Shown here: positions 7,518 through 17,621 of the stretch, piece after piece | Layout: each line of letters begins with the position of its first letter | Position numbering within the stretch: the first letter of the stretch is position 1 | DNA from: Aphanocapsa sp. GSE-SYN-MK-11-07L | Lineage (GTDB): Bacteria > Cyanobacteriota > Cyanobacteriia > Thermosynechococcales > Thermosynechococcaceae | Reading direction: 5' to 3' | NCBI GenBank assembly: GCA_019359715.1 | Contig: JAHHGS010000091.1 | Location: 1 to 51,986, forward strand | Length of the DNA: 51,986 bases | Position numbers and translations under genes: made by a program | Notes under the pieces: generated by a model | Seen by the model: the letters and a program-made list of their open reading frames with translations, nothing else | Database searches by the model: none | What the model was told of the DNA's origin: nothing

Positions 7518-7933
7518 ATGCTCCCAAAATCGTCGCTGCCAGACCGCCTGCTCCTTCTGTCCTGAAGCTGAAATCTCTCCTCGCACCTCGTCTGGGCAAT
7601 GTCGCGAAAAAAACGACTTAATCAAACGCCAGCGCATTGAATAATCCGAATCCTCTGCTGGCAACGTCCAAATGCAGACGTTCTGGCAAAACAACTGCTG
7701 CATCAATCCCAAACGGATGTTGCTGCATCGTATACCAGAAAGAAGGATTTAACCAGTGCAGAGATGCCGATGTCTGGAATCACCACTCCAACCGATCGGA
7801 GAACCCAGGCAAGAGGAGGATTTGGTCAGTCGATTTCCTAAAGTGGCTGAGCGATATTAGTGCGGCTTGACCCACCAAAACCTAAAGCTTTCAAGCTTGC
7901 CCAATCAAGACTTTGCGGATTAGCCAACCGCAG
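7518..7933. other. Decayed region between IS3 and topA
   Basis: About 415 bp without a credible gene. Short plus-strand frames break one into another: one of about 40 codons ends at the TAA near 7640, and another reads ADVLAKQLLHQSQTDVAASY and further to a stop near 7840. Their residue make-up looks coding rather than random, suggesting the tail of a lost gene with frameshifts. I do not recognise the family. The last part must hold the 3' end signals of topA. Confidence 0.3.
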
Positions 7934-10615
7934 TTAAGAACCCTTTTTCGCATTGGTTTTAGAAGTTGCCTTACTTGAGGTTGCTTTAGTGGTTTTGGTT
8001 TGAGTGACTGCCCGCTTACGAGCGGTTGTCGATTTGGCGGTTGATTTTTTCTTGGTTGATTGAGTCCCGGCCTTGGCGGCTAGAAGCTGGAGAGCAGTTT
8101 CTAAGGAAATACTTTCGGTTGTTTCGCCTTCTGGCAGGGAAGCATTCGTCTTGCCGTGTTTGACGTAAGGCCCATAAGGGCCATCGTAGATATTGACTGC
8201 TTCTCCGTCTTCAGGATGGGGGCCAAACTCACGCAGGGCCTCTTTGGCTTTGGCCGTTCGTCCCCCTCGCCCCACTTTTGGTTCGGCTAGCAGCTCTAAG
8301 GCGCGATCGCAGGTGATTTCTAGCAAATTGTCTGTTTTTTTGAGCGATCGATACTCTTTACCCTCTTTGCCTTTGTCATGCACAACATAGGCACCGTAAG
8401 GGCCTAAGCCCACCTGCACCTTACCTCCCGATTCAGGATGCGCGCCCAACAAGCGCGGTAAAGCCAATAATCCAACTGCCATTTCTAGGGTTGCGTCTTC
8501 CATCGCCGTTCCCTTCGGCAAAGAGGCTCGCTTCGGCTTTTTATTCTCGTCTGTGACATCGCCGAGCTGAACGAAGGGCCCATAGGTGCCTAACCGGAGG
8601 TAAATCGGTTCGCCAGTATCAGGGTGGAGACCGAGTTTATCGGGCCCCTCCAGCTTTTGCCGCAGCAATAGCTCAATTTGAGCTGGGTCAAGGTTGGCAG
8701 GGGTAATGTCTTGGGGCAGCGAGGCTCGAATTGATTCCTCTTGGTCGTTTTCGACTTCAATAAACGGGCCAAACCGCCCAATTCGCACCTTGACATCCAA
8801 TCCTTCCATTACAATCGTGCGGGCTTCGGTCGGGTCGATCGCCGCTTCTCGATTTTTGACCTGGGTTTCTAATCCGCTCTCCCCTAGATAAAACTGTTTG
8901 AGGTAGGGCAGCCAAGCCACATCGCCAGTCGAAATATCATCCAGGGTTTGCTCCATCCGAGCCGTAAAGCCCGTATCCACCAGGTCAGGAAAGTTTTTTT
9001 CCAGCAGGGCCGTGACGGCAAAGGCGGTAAAGGTGGGAAGTAGCCCATTTCCTTGCCGCTGCACGTAGCCGCGGTCAATAATCGTGCCAATAATGCTGGC
9101 ATAGGTGCTCGGACGACCAATCCCTTCGCTTTCTAGGGTTTTGACCAAGGTGGCTTCGGTGTAGCGGGCGGGGGGCTGGGTTTCGTGCCCGATCGCCTCT
9201 AGCTGCCGACAGCTTGGCCGATCGCCCTGTTTGAGGGCGGGCAAAATCACTTCTTGATCTTCGATCGCTGCTTCTGGGTCATCTGAACCCTCGACGTAGG
9301 CCCGAAAGAAACCTGGAAAATCAATCCGCTTGCCGCTGGCTCGAAACCCAGCATCTGCAACTTGAACCTGGACGGTGAGCAGGGTTTGCCGCGCTTCCGC
9401 CATTTGGCTCGCTACGGTTCGCTTCCAGATCAGGTCATACAGGGCCAGGTCGGTGCCAGTGAGGCCGGTCTGCTGCGGCGTCCGAAAACTGCTGCCGGCC
9501 GGACGAATCGCTTCGTGGGCTTCTTGAGCGCCCTTGCTTTTGGTCGAGTATTGGCGGGGTTGGGGGCTGAGGTAGGCAGCGCCATACATTTGCTGGACGC
9601 AGTCACGGGCCGCCACGATCGCCTGCTGGGAAAGATTAACCGAATCTGTCCGCATGTAAGTGATAAACCCGCGCTCGTACAGCCCTTGGGCAACCCGCAT
9701 TGTGTCTCTGGCCGACAGGCGCAGCTTGCGGTTGGCTTCCTGTTGCAGGGTTGAAGTGGTGAAGGGCGGCGAGGGCTTGCGAGTGACGGGGCGCTCTTCT
9801 AGGTCTCTGACCGTCCAGGTTTGGGGTTGCAAGCGCTGCTGCAACTGCTGAGCTTCGGCTTCGTTCAGCAGCACAACATTGCGATCGCCAAACAGTTGCC
9901 CAGTCCGCTCATCAAAGTCGCTCCCCGTAGCAATTCGGCGGCCAGCTAGCGTGATCAGTTTGACCTCAAAGGGACTTTCCGCCTGCACCAGCGTTGCTTT
10001 TAAGTCCCAGTAGCTGCCCTGACGAAACGCCCGTCGTTCCCGCTCGCGGTTCACCAGGAGGCGAACAGCCACCGACTGCACCCGACCCGCCGAGAGACTG
10101 GGGGCAATTTTCTTCCACAGCAAGGGCGAAAGCGTATAGCCGACCAGCCGGTCTAAAATCCGGCGGGTTTCTTGGGCCCGCACCAACTGCTGATTCACAT
10201 CCCGACAGTTGTTTAACGACTGCTTAATTGCTTCATCCGTAATTTCGTGAAAGACCATCCGCTTCACGGGCACCTTGGGGCGTAAAACTTGCAGCAAGTG
10301 CCAGCTAATGCTTTCGCCTTCCCGGTCTTCGTCCGTTGCTAGTAGCAACTCGTCAGCCGATTTGAGAGCTGCTTTTAGCTCGTCTACGATCTTCTTTTTG
10401 TCCTTAGGAATGACGTAGAGGGGTTCAAAATCAGACTCAACGTTGACCCCCAGACTGGCCCATTTTTCTCCCTTGACGCCCGCCGGAATTTCTTTGGCAT
10501 CCTTCGGCAAGTCGCGCACGTGCCCCATTGAGGCTTCGACTCGATAGCCAGCGGGTAAGTAATTGCGGATCGTGCGGGCTTTTGTGGGTGACTCAACAAT
10601 CACAAGGGTTGACAT
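7934..10615 (-). CDS. topA: DNA topoisomerase I
   Basis: An 893-residue type IA topoisomerase that relaxes negative supercoils. The TOPRIM domain opens the protein ([13 protein letters not shown], later TDEDREGE). The active-site Tyr is about residue 320 in FITYMRTDS. After the catalytic domain come cyanobacterial-type C-terminal repeats of the form [29 protein letters not shown] and [11 protein letters not shown] instead of Cys4 zinc fingers. A Lys/Thr/Ser-rich tail of about 45 residues ends the protein and probably binds DNA. The ATG at 10615 gives full coverage. Upstream lies a 460-bp gap with an AT-rich palindrome. Confidence 0.96.
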   Translation of the reverse strand: MSTLVIVESPTKARTIRNYLPAGYRVEASMGHVRDLPKDAKEIPAGVKGEKWASLGVNVESDFEPLYVIPKDKKKIVDELKAALKSADELLLATDEDREGESISWHLLQVLRPKVPVKRMVFHEITDEAIKQSLNNCRDVNQQLVRAQETRRILDRLVGYTLSPLLWKKIAPSLSAGRVQSVAVRLLVNRERERRAFRQGSYWDLKATLVQAESPFEVKLITLAGRRIATGSDFDERTGQLFGDRNVVLLNEAEAQQLQQRLQPQTWTVRDLEERPVTRKPSPPFTTSTLQQEANRKLRLSARDTMRVAQGLYERGFITYMRTDSVNLSQQAIVAARDCVQQMYGAAYLSPQPRQYSTKSKGAQEAHEAIRPAGSSFRTPQQTGLTGTDLALYDLIWKRTVASQMAEARQTLLTVQVQVADAGFRASGKRIDFPGFFRAYVEGSDDPEAAIEDQEVILPALKQGDRPSCRQLEAIGHETQPPARYTEATLVKTLESEGIGRPSTYASIIGTIIDRGYVQRQGNGLLPTFTAFAVTALLEKNFPDLVDTGFTARMEQTLDDISTGDVAWLPYLKQFYLGESGLETQVKNREAAIDPTEARTIVMEGLDVKVRIGRFGPFIEVENDQEESIRASLPQDITPANLDPAQIELLLRQKLEGPDKLGLHPDTGEPIYLRLGTYGPFVQLGDVTDENKKPKRASLPKGTAMEDATLEMAVGLLALPRLLGAHPESGGKVQVGLGPYGAYVVHDKGKEGKEYRSLKKTDNLLEITCDRALELLAEPKVGRGGRTAKAKEALREFGPHPEDGEAVNIYDGPYGPYVKHGKTNASLPEGETTESISLETALQLLAAKAGTQSTKKKSTAKSTTARKRAVTQTKTTKATSSKATSKTNAKKGS

Positions 10616-11076
10616 AAGTCGAATTGCTATCAGGATAAAGTGCAGCAGTTAAGGCATTTGTTAATTAGAAAATCTAATTAAGACATCTGCCAATCCAGAG
10701 GTGGCGTAGATTATTAGCCTACACGCTACAGAATCAACTGAGATGAGATAATAACTCTGTCTTAACGCCTTATAGCTAATCTTGCCAGCTAAAGTTGCGT
10801 TTGGGGGGCAACCGAGGGTTTTGCTACTTCATGATCAGTAATAATCCTGGTCTCAGCAAGCTGACTGGACAACGGTTTTGAAGTTGAATCGCTAGGGTCT
10901 AGCTTTTGTGCTAATTGCTGCTGAAAACTCGGCCGCCTATGATTAGGGTGGTAGAAAAATCTGATCAGACCCGTGTAATATGACCTAATAAAAAATTAAT
11001 TGCGGCTGGCGGTCTAGTCAGAGATATTGCTGTCCTTAAAACTGGACTTTTTTAGAATTTTAGCGTTGAGATACAA
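10616..11076. promoter_or_regulatory. topA / c-di-GMP enzyme divergent control region
   Basis: A 461-bp gap between divergent genes with no open frame worth calling. A perfect 9-bp inverted repeat (TTAATTAGA, 10661-10669; TCTAATTAA, 10673-10681; loop AAA) lies 46 bp upstream of the topA start and could be an operator or part of a supercoiling-sensitive promoter. A run of Gs at 10803-10808 and AT-rich tracts near 10980-11000 are the only other marks. No tRNA or riboswitch shape was recognised. Confidence 0.35.
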
Positions 11077-14000
11077 ATGCCTGGAGCTAAGACAACCGGG
11101 GGCAACTCCCCAGACTCAGTCATTCCTGGTTTTCCCAATCAAGCTGATTTTACTCAAAATACAGCCCACTTGATGCGGTTAATCGATACCCTGCCGGGCG
11201 TTGTTTTTATTTGCCAGATCACTCCTGAACTGCCCATGCAGTATCTGAGCCAAGGCTGTTTGGAGGTGAGCGGCTACACCCAGGCGGAATTGCTGCAAAC
11301 AGAGGAGCTGTGCTGGAATCGAATTACTCATCCTGAAGATTTGCCGCGCGTCTTGGCGACCATTAGGGCAGCGATCGCTCAGCGACAGCCCTACAGTGTG
11401 GAATATCGGATTTGCACGAAAGCCGGCCAGGTAAAGTGGGTGTGGGAAAAAGGCAATTGCATTCTTAATCGGCAACAGCAAATTCTACACATTGAAGGCT
11501 ACATCACTGATATTACGCTGCTGAAGCAGTCAGCCGCTGACCTGACCTATCGGATCGAGTTTGAGCAACTGGTGACGACGCTGGCGACTCGATTTATCAA
11601 TATTCCCTGCGACCAAATTGATCCAGTGATCAATGTTGTGTTGGCAGAAATTGGTCAGTTTGCCGGGGTTGATCGCAGCTATATCTTTAGCATCTCCGAA
11701 GACGAGAGAATTAAAAGTAATAGCTACGAGTGGTGTGCGGCGGGGATTGAACCGCAGATTGATCGCCTGCAAGGCATGGTTCTTGATGACATTCCCTACT
11801 ACGCCGATCGAATCCAGCAGCGAGCCATTATTCACAATCCTTGTGTGAGAGATTTACCTGCGGATGAACCTTGGCGAATCTATCTCGAACAGCAGGGCAT
11901 TCAGTCCATTGTGGCAGTGCCAATGGTGCTAGGGCAGCAACTGATTGGCATGTTGGGGTTTGACCGCGTCCATCGCCAAGCGGCTTGGTCAGATGAAATT
12001 ATTTGTTTGCTGAAGGTGGTGGCTGAAATTTTTGTCAACGCCCTAGAGCGGCAGCGAGCAGAACGGCAACTCCAACAGACCACTCTAGAACTGCAAGCAG
12101 TTTTCCAGGCCTTACCTGACCTTTATTTTCGGTTGAGTCAAGACAGCACGATTTTGGACTGGCAAGCCGGACGCAGTGCTGACCTCTACATCCCACCCGC
12201 CGAATTCTTAGGTCAGCGAATGATCGATGTTCTTCCCGCGCCTGCTGCTCAGAAGGTAGAAGCTGCGATCGCTCAAATTAACCAAGGTCAGCGACGGGTT
12301 GATCTGGAGTACAGCTTGCCAATGCCCAACGGTGAGCAGTTCTTCGAAGCCCAACTGATCGCTTTTTTGACAGATCAAATTATTGTGGTGATTCGGAATA
12401 TCAGCGATCGCAAACAGTCTGAACATGAACTGAGCCAAGCGGAAGCCAAATATCGCAGCATCTTTGAAAATGCGACCGAAGGCATTTTTCAATCTATCCC
12501 TGCTGGTCAATACATTAGCGCCAATCCAGCCTTGGCTAATATCTACGGCTACAGTTCCCCAGAGGATCTCAAAGCCAATCTGACCAGTATTGCCGATCAC
12601 CTCTATGTCCAGCCTAATCGTCGAGTTGAGTTCCTGCAATTGCTAGAACAACAGGGCAGCGTCAGTGATTTTGAGTCAGAAATCTACCGTAAAAATGGTC
12701 AAATGATCTGGATTTCTGAAAACGCTCGGGCTGTTTATGATCAGGCAGGCAACCTGCTCTATTTTGAGGGCACTGTGGAAGATATTACGGCCCGCAAACA
12801 GGCAGAAATCACGATTCGTTACCAAGCCTTCCATGACCTGCTGACGGGTCTACCCAATCGGGCTCTGCTCAACGATCGCCTGTCTGTAGCGCTGGCAGAA
12901 TCACAGCGTACAGAGGAAGCCCTAGCGGTCATGTTCATGGACTTAGATCGGTTCAAGACGATTAACGACACGCTGGGGCACGCGATCGGCGATCAGTTAC
13001 TGCAACAGGTGGTCGGTCGGGTTGTTCATTCGTTGCGGAATGTAGACACGATCGCGCGCTGGGGTGGCGACGAGTTTACGCTGCTGCTGCCTCATCTCAG
13101 CCAACCCGAAGATGCGATCAACGTGGCAGAGCGGATTTTATCGGCTTTTAAGGCGACATTTTGCTTGGAAGGGCAGACTTTTCGGGTCACATGCAGCATC
13201 GGAATTGCCGTTTATCCCCGCGATGGTACAGATGCAGCCACGCTGCTCCGCAATGCTGATGCTGCCCTGTATCAAGCCAAAAGCCTGGGCCGCAATCGCT
13301 ATCAGCTCTATACGCCGAGCCTGAATAACCACGCTTCTACCCGCCTCACCCTCGAGCATGAACTGCACAAAGCCCTAGAGCGGAATGAACTCTGTCTCTA
13401 CTATCAGCCTCAAATTGACACTCGCAACGGCAAGATGATTGGGGTAGAAGCGCTGGTGCGTTGGCGGCATCCAGAGTTAGGTTTACTTTCCCCGCAAACT
13501 TTTATTGGCTTGGCGGAAGAGAGTGGGCTGATTGTCTCGATTGGAGAATGGGTTCTCCGCACCGCCTGTCAGCAGTGTCGGGCTTGGCAAGAGCAAGGCT
13601 TTTCTGCGATTAATATGGCGGTCAATCTTTCTTCCTTGCAGTTTCAGCAGCCCAATCTGGTGAATATTATTACCCAGATTCTCTCGACGACGGGCTTAGC
13701 GCCGCCTCACCTAGAACTCGAAATCACCGAGAGCACCGCGATGAGCGATCTGGAATTTACCCGCATTTTGCTGGCAAAGCTCAGCCAAATGGGGATCGGC
13801 ATTTCGCTGGATGATTTTGGCACCGGCTACTCTTCGCTGGGTTACTTAAAGCTATTTCCGCTCAGTGGGCTTAAAATTGATCGCTCTTTTATTTGTGATT
13901 TGGCCGATGATCCGCAAAATTTAGCCATTACAACCGCCATTATTGCCCTAGGGCGGGGTCTGAAGCTGAACGTCGTGGCGGAGGGAGTAGAAACTGAGGC

Positions 14001-14112
14001 CCAGTACCAAATTTTGCGATCGCTGGGCTGCGAAGCAATGCAAGGCTATCTGTTTAGTCAACCTTTGCCGGTAGAAGGGATGACAGCCCTGCTGCCCAGC
14101 AGTCTCTCCTAG
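11077..14112 (+). CDS. PAS-GAF-PAS-PAS-GGDEF-EAL c-di-GMP enzyme
   Basis: A 1011-residue soluble protein. In order: PAS (about 25-150, with a PAC-like ending YITDIT), GAF (about 160-330), PAS (about 340-450), PAS with PAC (about 455-575, ending VEDITARKQ), GGDEF (about 580-745) and EAL (about 755-1005). GGDEF is intact (RWGGDEF, 661-667), and an inhibitory RxxD site (RNVD) sits five residues before it. The EAL part keeps GVEAL (789-793), LEITES, DDFGTGYSS (912-920) and AEGVET, so both cyclase and phosphodiesterase activities are possible. The GAF lacks the Cys motifs I would expect of a bilin-binding photoreceptor; its ligand is unknown. It stands alone with its own promoter. Confidence 0.93.
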   Translation: MPGAKTTGGNSPDSVIPGFPNQADFTQNTAHLMRLIDTLPGVVFICQITPELPMQYLSQGCLEVSGYTQAELLQTEELCWNRITHPEDLPRVLATIRAAIAQRQPYSVEYRICTKAGQVKWVWEKGNCILNRQQQILHIEGYITDITLLKQSAADLTYRIEFEQLVTTLATRFINIPCDQIDPVINVVLAEIGQFAGVDRSYIFSISEDERIKSNSYEWCAAGIEPQIDRLQGMVLDDIPYYADRIQQRAIIHNPCVRDLPADEPWRIYLEQQGIQSIVAVPMVLGQQLIGMLGFDRVHRQAAWSDEIICLLKVVAEIFVNALERQRAERQLQQTTLELQAVFQALPDLYFRLSQDSTILDWQAGRSADLYIPPAEFLGQRMIDVLPAPAAQKVEAAIAQINQGQRRVDLEYSLPMPNGEQFFEAQLIAFLTDQIIVVIRNISDRKQSEHELSQAEAKYRSIFENATEGIFQSIPAGQYISANPALANIYGYSSPEDLKANLTSIADHLYVQPNRRVEFLQLLEQQGSVSDFESEIYRKNGQMIWISENARAVYDQAGNLLYFEGTVEDITARKQAEITIRYQAFHDLLTGLPNRALLNDRLSVALAESQRTEEALAVMFMDLDRFKTINDTLGHAIGDQLLQQVVGRVVHSLRNVDTIARWGGDEFTLLLPHLSQPEDAINVAERILSAFKATFCLEGQTFRVTCSIGIAVYPRDGTDAATLLRNADAALYQAKSLGRNRYQLYTPSLNNHASTRLTLEHELHKALERNELCLYYQPQIDTRNGKMIGVEALVRWRHPELGLLSPQTFIGLAEESGLIVSIGEWVLRTACQQCRAWQEQGFSAINMAVNLSSLQFQQPNLVNIITQILSTTGLAPPHLELEITESTAMSDLEFTRILLAKLSQMGIGISLDDFGTGYSSLGYLKLFPLSGLKIDRSFICDLADDPQNLAITTAIIALGRGLKLNVVAEGVETEAQYQILRSLGCEAMQGYLFSQPLPVEGMTALLPSSLS

Positions 14113-14136
14113 TCAAATCGCACGAACCGCTATCGT

Positions 14137-14916
14137 TTAGACGCGGCTGGCGACTCTCGATTGGGGCTGAATGTGCAAGCGATCGCCGGGTGCTGGTTCA
14201 ATTACCTGGGTTGAGAGGTTGTGCTCAACTACACTCTGCCGGAAGGCTTCAGTCCCGCCTTTCGCTCTCAGCACTGCCATCAGTAATCCTTCAAACTTGA
14301 CTTCACCTCCGGCTGCGGTTGGCAAAACGTACTGGGGTTGGAGTAATTTCACAACTTCGAGAGCGGTCTGTCCGCCCTTAATGAAGGGAGCCATCAGCAG
14401 GTATAAATCCAGCAGTGGGGTAATCACAACATCCACTGGCGCTAAGTCCGATAACTCAGGCGAGTGATAGCCGTGGGGTTCGTAATATAGATTCGTGTTT
14501 GTGGCTAGCTCGGTCAGCAGATAGCCATTTTCGCGCACCGTTGGGCCAATAGGCGAACCGACTGTGGCCCGAATGGCAAGTTTGTTCTGGAGAGTGTGGG
14601 TTTGCCCGTGAGCCAAGCGAGTGACTTGAGTGTAGCCGAGTTGCTCAACCACCTTGGCAGCGCTAGGAGACGCCACCACCGGAATAGTTTTGTCTAACTG
14701 CTGAAGCGTAGCGGGGTGAGCGTGATCTTCTAAGCCTTGTGAGAGCAAGATTAGGTCGATCTCGGCTGGAATTGACCTCGGCTTGGGACGTTCTGCTTTG
14801 AACAGCCAAGGCAAGTTGCCAAACATCAGCGGCCCAACTAGCCAGGGGTCAAGTAAAATCCGCTGCCCAGCCATTTCAATCAGCCAAGAATTACTATCCA
14901 ACCAGGTCAAGTACAT
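14137..14916 (-). CDS. Metallo-beta-lactamase-fold protein, altered metal motif
   Basis: A 259-residue MBL-fold protein, UlaG-like in layout (WLDSNSWLIEMAG near the start, then LLDPWL). The usual HxHxDH motif reads SQGLEDHAH: the first two His are replaced by Gln and Leu while Asp and the last His stay. From memory, cyanobacterial and chloroplast homologs share a SQxxDDHxH form, so this is probably a subfamily trait and not decay. Catalysis would need fewer or different metal ligands. Convergent with the c-di-GMP enzyme, whose stop lies 24 bp away. The substrate is unknown. Confidence 0.7.
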   Translation of the reverse strand: MYLTWLDSNSWLIEMAGQRILLDPWLVGPLMFGNLPWLFKAERPKPRSIPAEIDLILLSQGLEDHAHPATLQQLDKTIPVVASPSAAKVVEQLGYTQVTRLAHGQTHTLQNKLAIRATVGSPIGPTVRENGYLLTELATNTNLYYEPHGYHSPELSDLAPVDVVITPLLDLYLLMAPFIKGGQTALEVVKLLQPQYVLPTAAGGEVKFEGLLMAVLRAKGGTEAFRQSVVEHNLSTQVIEPAPGDRLHIQPQSRVASRV

Positions 14917-15321
14917 GGGATTTTTCTTATGAAAGGCTGTTTTAATTCTAGGGCTGTCCTAAAATTTGTCAGAATTTTGGATCGTCTTAGCCCACGCGAC
15001 TCAAAAGATCATCAATGCCAGAACGCCTCGCTCGCAAAACTGGCTGCAATTATGAGAGAACTTGGGCGATCGCCCTTTAATTATTACTATTTGTTACTTA
15101 ACCGGACTCATCTGATGCTGAAGGATGAATTTGCCGTATCGTCTGCTACAGATTAAACCGATCGGGGGATGGCGAACCGCCACAGGCTAAGCCAAAATCA
15201 TTCATCTATAGTAATTAACAAAAATTACTCTACAGTTAATCGCTTAGATTTTTCCGGTAGAATGTTGCACATTCTGATTTTTCCCGTTACATTGATTAAC
15301 ACTCGCTCTCATTTTTTCCCC
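14917..15321. other. 405-bp intergenic region
   Basis: It lies between the divergent MBL-fold and DUF2949 genes. It holds an inverted repeat (AGTAATT 15210-15216 / AATTACT 15223-15229) about 100 bp before the DUF2949 start, a possible operator. The open frame 14929-15156 has no recognisable features and is not called. Confidence 0.35.
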
Positions 15322-15519
15322 ATGACCCCGCAGCCGTCCCGTTGGACAAACCTAATTGAGTTTCTACAGGTAGAGTTGGCGCTACCCAAAGCTGCGATCG
15401 CCTTGGCCCTGAAACACTGTGAGCAAAAGGTTAATCTCTTGCCCGTGGTGCTCTGGCAGTATGGTCTTGTCACAACTAAGCAGTTAGATCAGATTTTTGA
15501 CTGGTTAGAAGCCAGCTAA
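15322..15519 (+). CDS. DUF2949 family protein
   Basis: A 65-residue cyanobacterial protein of the DUF2949 type: LIEFLQVELALPKAAIALAL, then LLPVVLWQYGLVTTKQLDQI and a final FDWLE. The family has no known biochemical function. The frame is open further upstream (from 15169), but the conserved part and the usual family length fit the ATG at 15322. No Shine-Dalgarno sequence is evident. Convergent with pyk, whose stop lies 54 bp away. Confidence 0.8.
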   Translation: MTPQPSRWTNLIEFLQVELALPKAAIALALKHCEQKVNLLPVVLWQYGLVTTKQLDQIFDWLEAS

Positions 15520-15572
15520 AGCTTTTGGCTTTTCGCCGCTTTACCATCAATTTCAGACTCGGCAAAAGTTTA

Positions 15573-17363
15573 CTAAACCGTTAGCCCAGGAATCTTCAAC
15601 CCCGACTCGATCGCGCCAGAGTAAACCAGTCCTCGCTGCACGTCCATAGTCAAAATGGTGCCATCTCGGATCACTTCTGTCGCATTTCTGACCCCAACAA
15701 TGACGGGAATGCCCAACCGCAGCCCTAGCACGGCGGCATGACTATTCAGGCTAGGTTCTTCAGTAATAATGCCTGCTGCCTTCCGAATTGCCTCGACAAA
15801 ATCGGCATTGGTGCGGGTGACAACCAGAATTTCTCCAGAACTAAAATTATTGGCATCTGCCCCATTCCGGGCAACTTTGGCTGGCCCGCTGACGGATCCC
15901 TGGCCGATCCCGTGCCCTTTGCCCATAACCGAGGTGACAATTTCAACTTTGATCATATCCGTCGAGCCAGCTACCCCTTGCAGGGTGCCCGCCGTCATCA
16001 CGACCAAATCACCTTCATTCAGTAAACCCTGCTCTTGGGCCATGTTGAGAGCCGCCTGAAAAGATTGCCGCATGGAGGGCATGTTCAGCGCCAGCAACGG
16101 TTCTACCCCCCAAACCAGTTGCAGTTGTCGCGCCACATCTAAATGAGGAGTCGCAGCAATAATCGGAATCTGGGGCCGAAACTTTGAGACATTGCGAGCA
16201 GTGGCGCCGGTTTTGGTCTGAGTCAGAATTGCTTTGGCATTTAGCTGAGCGGCAATCTGGCTGACGGCTTGGCTAATTGCATTCGGAATTGAGCGCCCGG
16301 CGGTTTCGGGGGTCAGATTGGGGTTACTGCGGCGTTCACCGTCCATCCGTTCGGCAATCCGAGCCATCGTTGCCACCGCTTCCACCGGATATTTGCCGAC
16401 CGCCGCCTCGTTAGAAAGCATGACGGCATCTGTGCCGTCCAAAATTGCGTTAGCCACATCGGAAATCTCAGCTCGCGTGGCTCGCGGTGAGTTAACCATG
16501 CTATCGAGCATCTGGGTGGCGGTAATAACTGGAATGCCGAGCCGATTGGCCGTCGCAATTAATCGCTTCTGCAAGATTGGCACATCCTCTGCCGGTAGCT
16601 CAACTCCCAAGTCTCCCCGCGCCACCATCACGCCATCACAAACCGACAGAATCGCTTCCATCTGTTCGATCGCTTCGTGTTTTTCAATTTTGGCGATCAC
16701 CGGCACGTGTTTGCCAGCATTAGAAATCAGCTCTTTGATTTCCAGCACATCTTGGGGATTGCGAACAAAGCTGAGGGCAACCCAATCAACGCCCTGATTA
16801 AGTCCAAACGCTAAGTCCTGACGATCTTTGTCGGTCATTGCCTTAATCGACAGGTAGACGCCGGGAAAGTTTACCCCCTTCGCGTTGGAAAGTGGCCCAC
16901 CCACCACGACTCGGCAATGCAATTCTCTCTGCTCTCGGTCAACCGCTTCAACGTGCATCTCAACTCGCCCATCATCCAGCAGGATGATCGCACCAGTTGG
17001 AACTTCATCAGCTAGGGGGCCGTAGGTGACGGAGCTAATTTTGGTGGTACCCGCAACCTGACGGCTGGTGAGGATAAAAGAATCGCCCCGGTTGAGCACA
17101 ATTGGCCCATCGGCAAACTTTCCGAGCCGAATTTTCGGCCCCTGGAGGTCTTGCAGAATGCCAACCGGCTGGTTGAGTTCGTAGGAAATTTGCCGGATCA
17201 GGCGAATACTTTGTTTGTGGTCTTCGTGGGTGCCGTGGGAAAAGTTGAGCCGGAGTGTGGTGGCTCCTGCCTCAATGACAGCTCGCAGCATCTCTGGGCT
17301 ACTAATCGCTGGGCCAACGGTGGCAACAATTTTGGTGCGACGGATGTTATCTGCAAGGGGCAT
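15573..17363 (-). CDS. pyk: Pyruvate kinase
   Basis: Converts phosphoenolpyruvate and ADP to pyruvate and ATP in glycolysis. The product is 596 residues from the ATG at 17363 (MPLADNIRRTKIVATVGPA), matching usual cyanobacterial starts; the frame stays open 31 codons more, but that part is not family-like. The active-site region reads VIAKIEKHEAIEQMEAIL with the catalytic Lys, and MVARGDLGVELP binds metal. After the C-terminal domain there is the extra PEP-utiliser-like swivelling domain (about 490-590, LVVTRTNADFVEAIRKAAG and NSHAAVLG), common in cyanobacterial and Bacillus pyruvate kinases. Confidence 0.95.
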   Translation of the reverse strand: MPLADNIRRTKIVATVGPAISSPEMLRAVIEAGATTLRLNFSHGTHEDHKQSIRLIRQISYELNQPVGILQDLQGPKIRLGKFADGPIVLNRGDSFILTSRQVAGTTKISSVTYGPLADEVPTGAIILLDDGRVEMHVEAVDREQRELHCRVVVGGPLSNAKGVNFPGVYLSIKAMTDKDRQDLAFGLNQGVDWVALSFVRNPQDVLEIKELISNAGKHVPVIAKIEKHEAIEQMEAILSVCDGVMVARGDLGVELPAEDVPILQKRLIATANRLGIPVITATQMLDSMVNSPRATRAEISDVANAILDGTDAVMLSNEAAVGKYPVEAVATMARIAERMDGERRSNPNLTPETAGRSIPNAISQAVSQIAAQLNAKAILTQTKTGATARNVSKFRPQIPIIAATPHLDVARQLQLVWGVEPLLALNMPSMRQSFQAALNMAQEQGLLNEGDLVVMTAGTLQGVAGSTDMIKVEIVTSVMGKGHGIGQGSVSGPAKVARNGADANNFSSGEILVVTRTNADFVEAIRKAAGIITEEPSLNSHAAVLGLRLGIPVIVGVRNATEVIRDGTILTMDVQRGLVYSGAIESGLKIPGLTV

Positions 17364-17621
17364 AGGGGAAAGCGACGTAGACGAGACGAATCTGGCGAAG
17401 GACGAGAGTAATTTTATTATTAAGGATTTTGGGCTACGGCTTCCGGCTGAGATCAAAAAACTGCTTGCAGCTATAGCAGACTAGAGCCGCCTAGTCATCT
17501 GTAGATCAGCAGAATAGCACGATGATTAAATCGCAACAGTGACTTGCCCTAACCGATCTGTTTCTAAGGATTGCAGAAAATTATTGGGCTTTACTAAGTC
17601 TATGATTCTCAATAAACTGAC

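Noticed and set aside
9362-9754. 130-codon plus-strand frame inside topA
   Set aside because: Lies wholly antisense to a conserved catalytic domain; a shadow frame.
10616-11076. Riboswitch upstream of the c-di-GMP enzyme
   Set aside because: No conserved c-di-GMP aptamer core or cobalamin box could be recognised in the gap.
14929-15156. 75-codon open frame divergent from the MBL-fold gene
   Set aside because: No family resemblance, no ribosome site, odd composition; it occupies a promoter region.
17364-17456. 31-codon extension of pyruvate kinase
   Set aside because: Not seen in the family; the conserved start MPLADNIRRTKIVATVG begins at 17363. It is not long enough or basic enough to be a targeting sequence in a bacterium.
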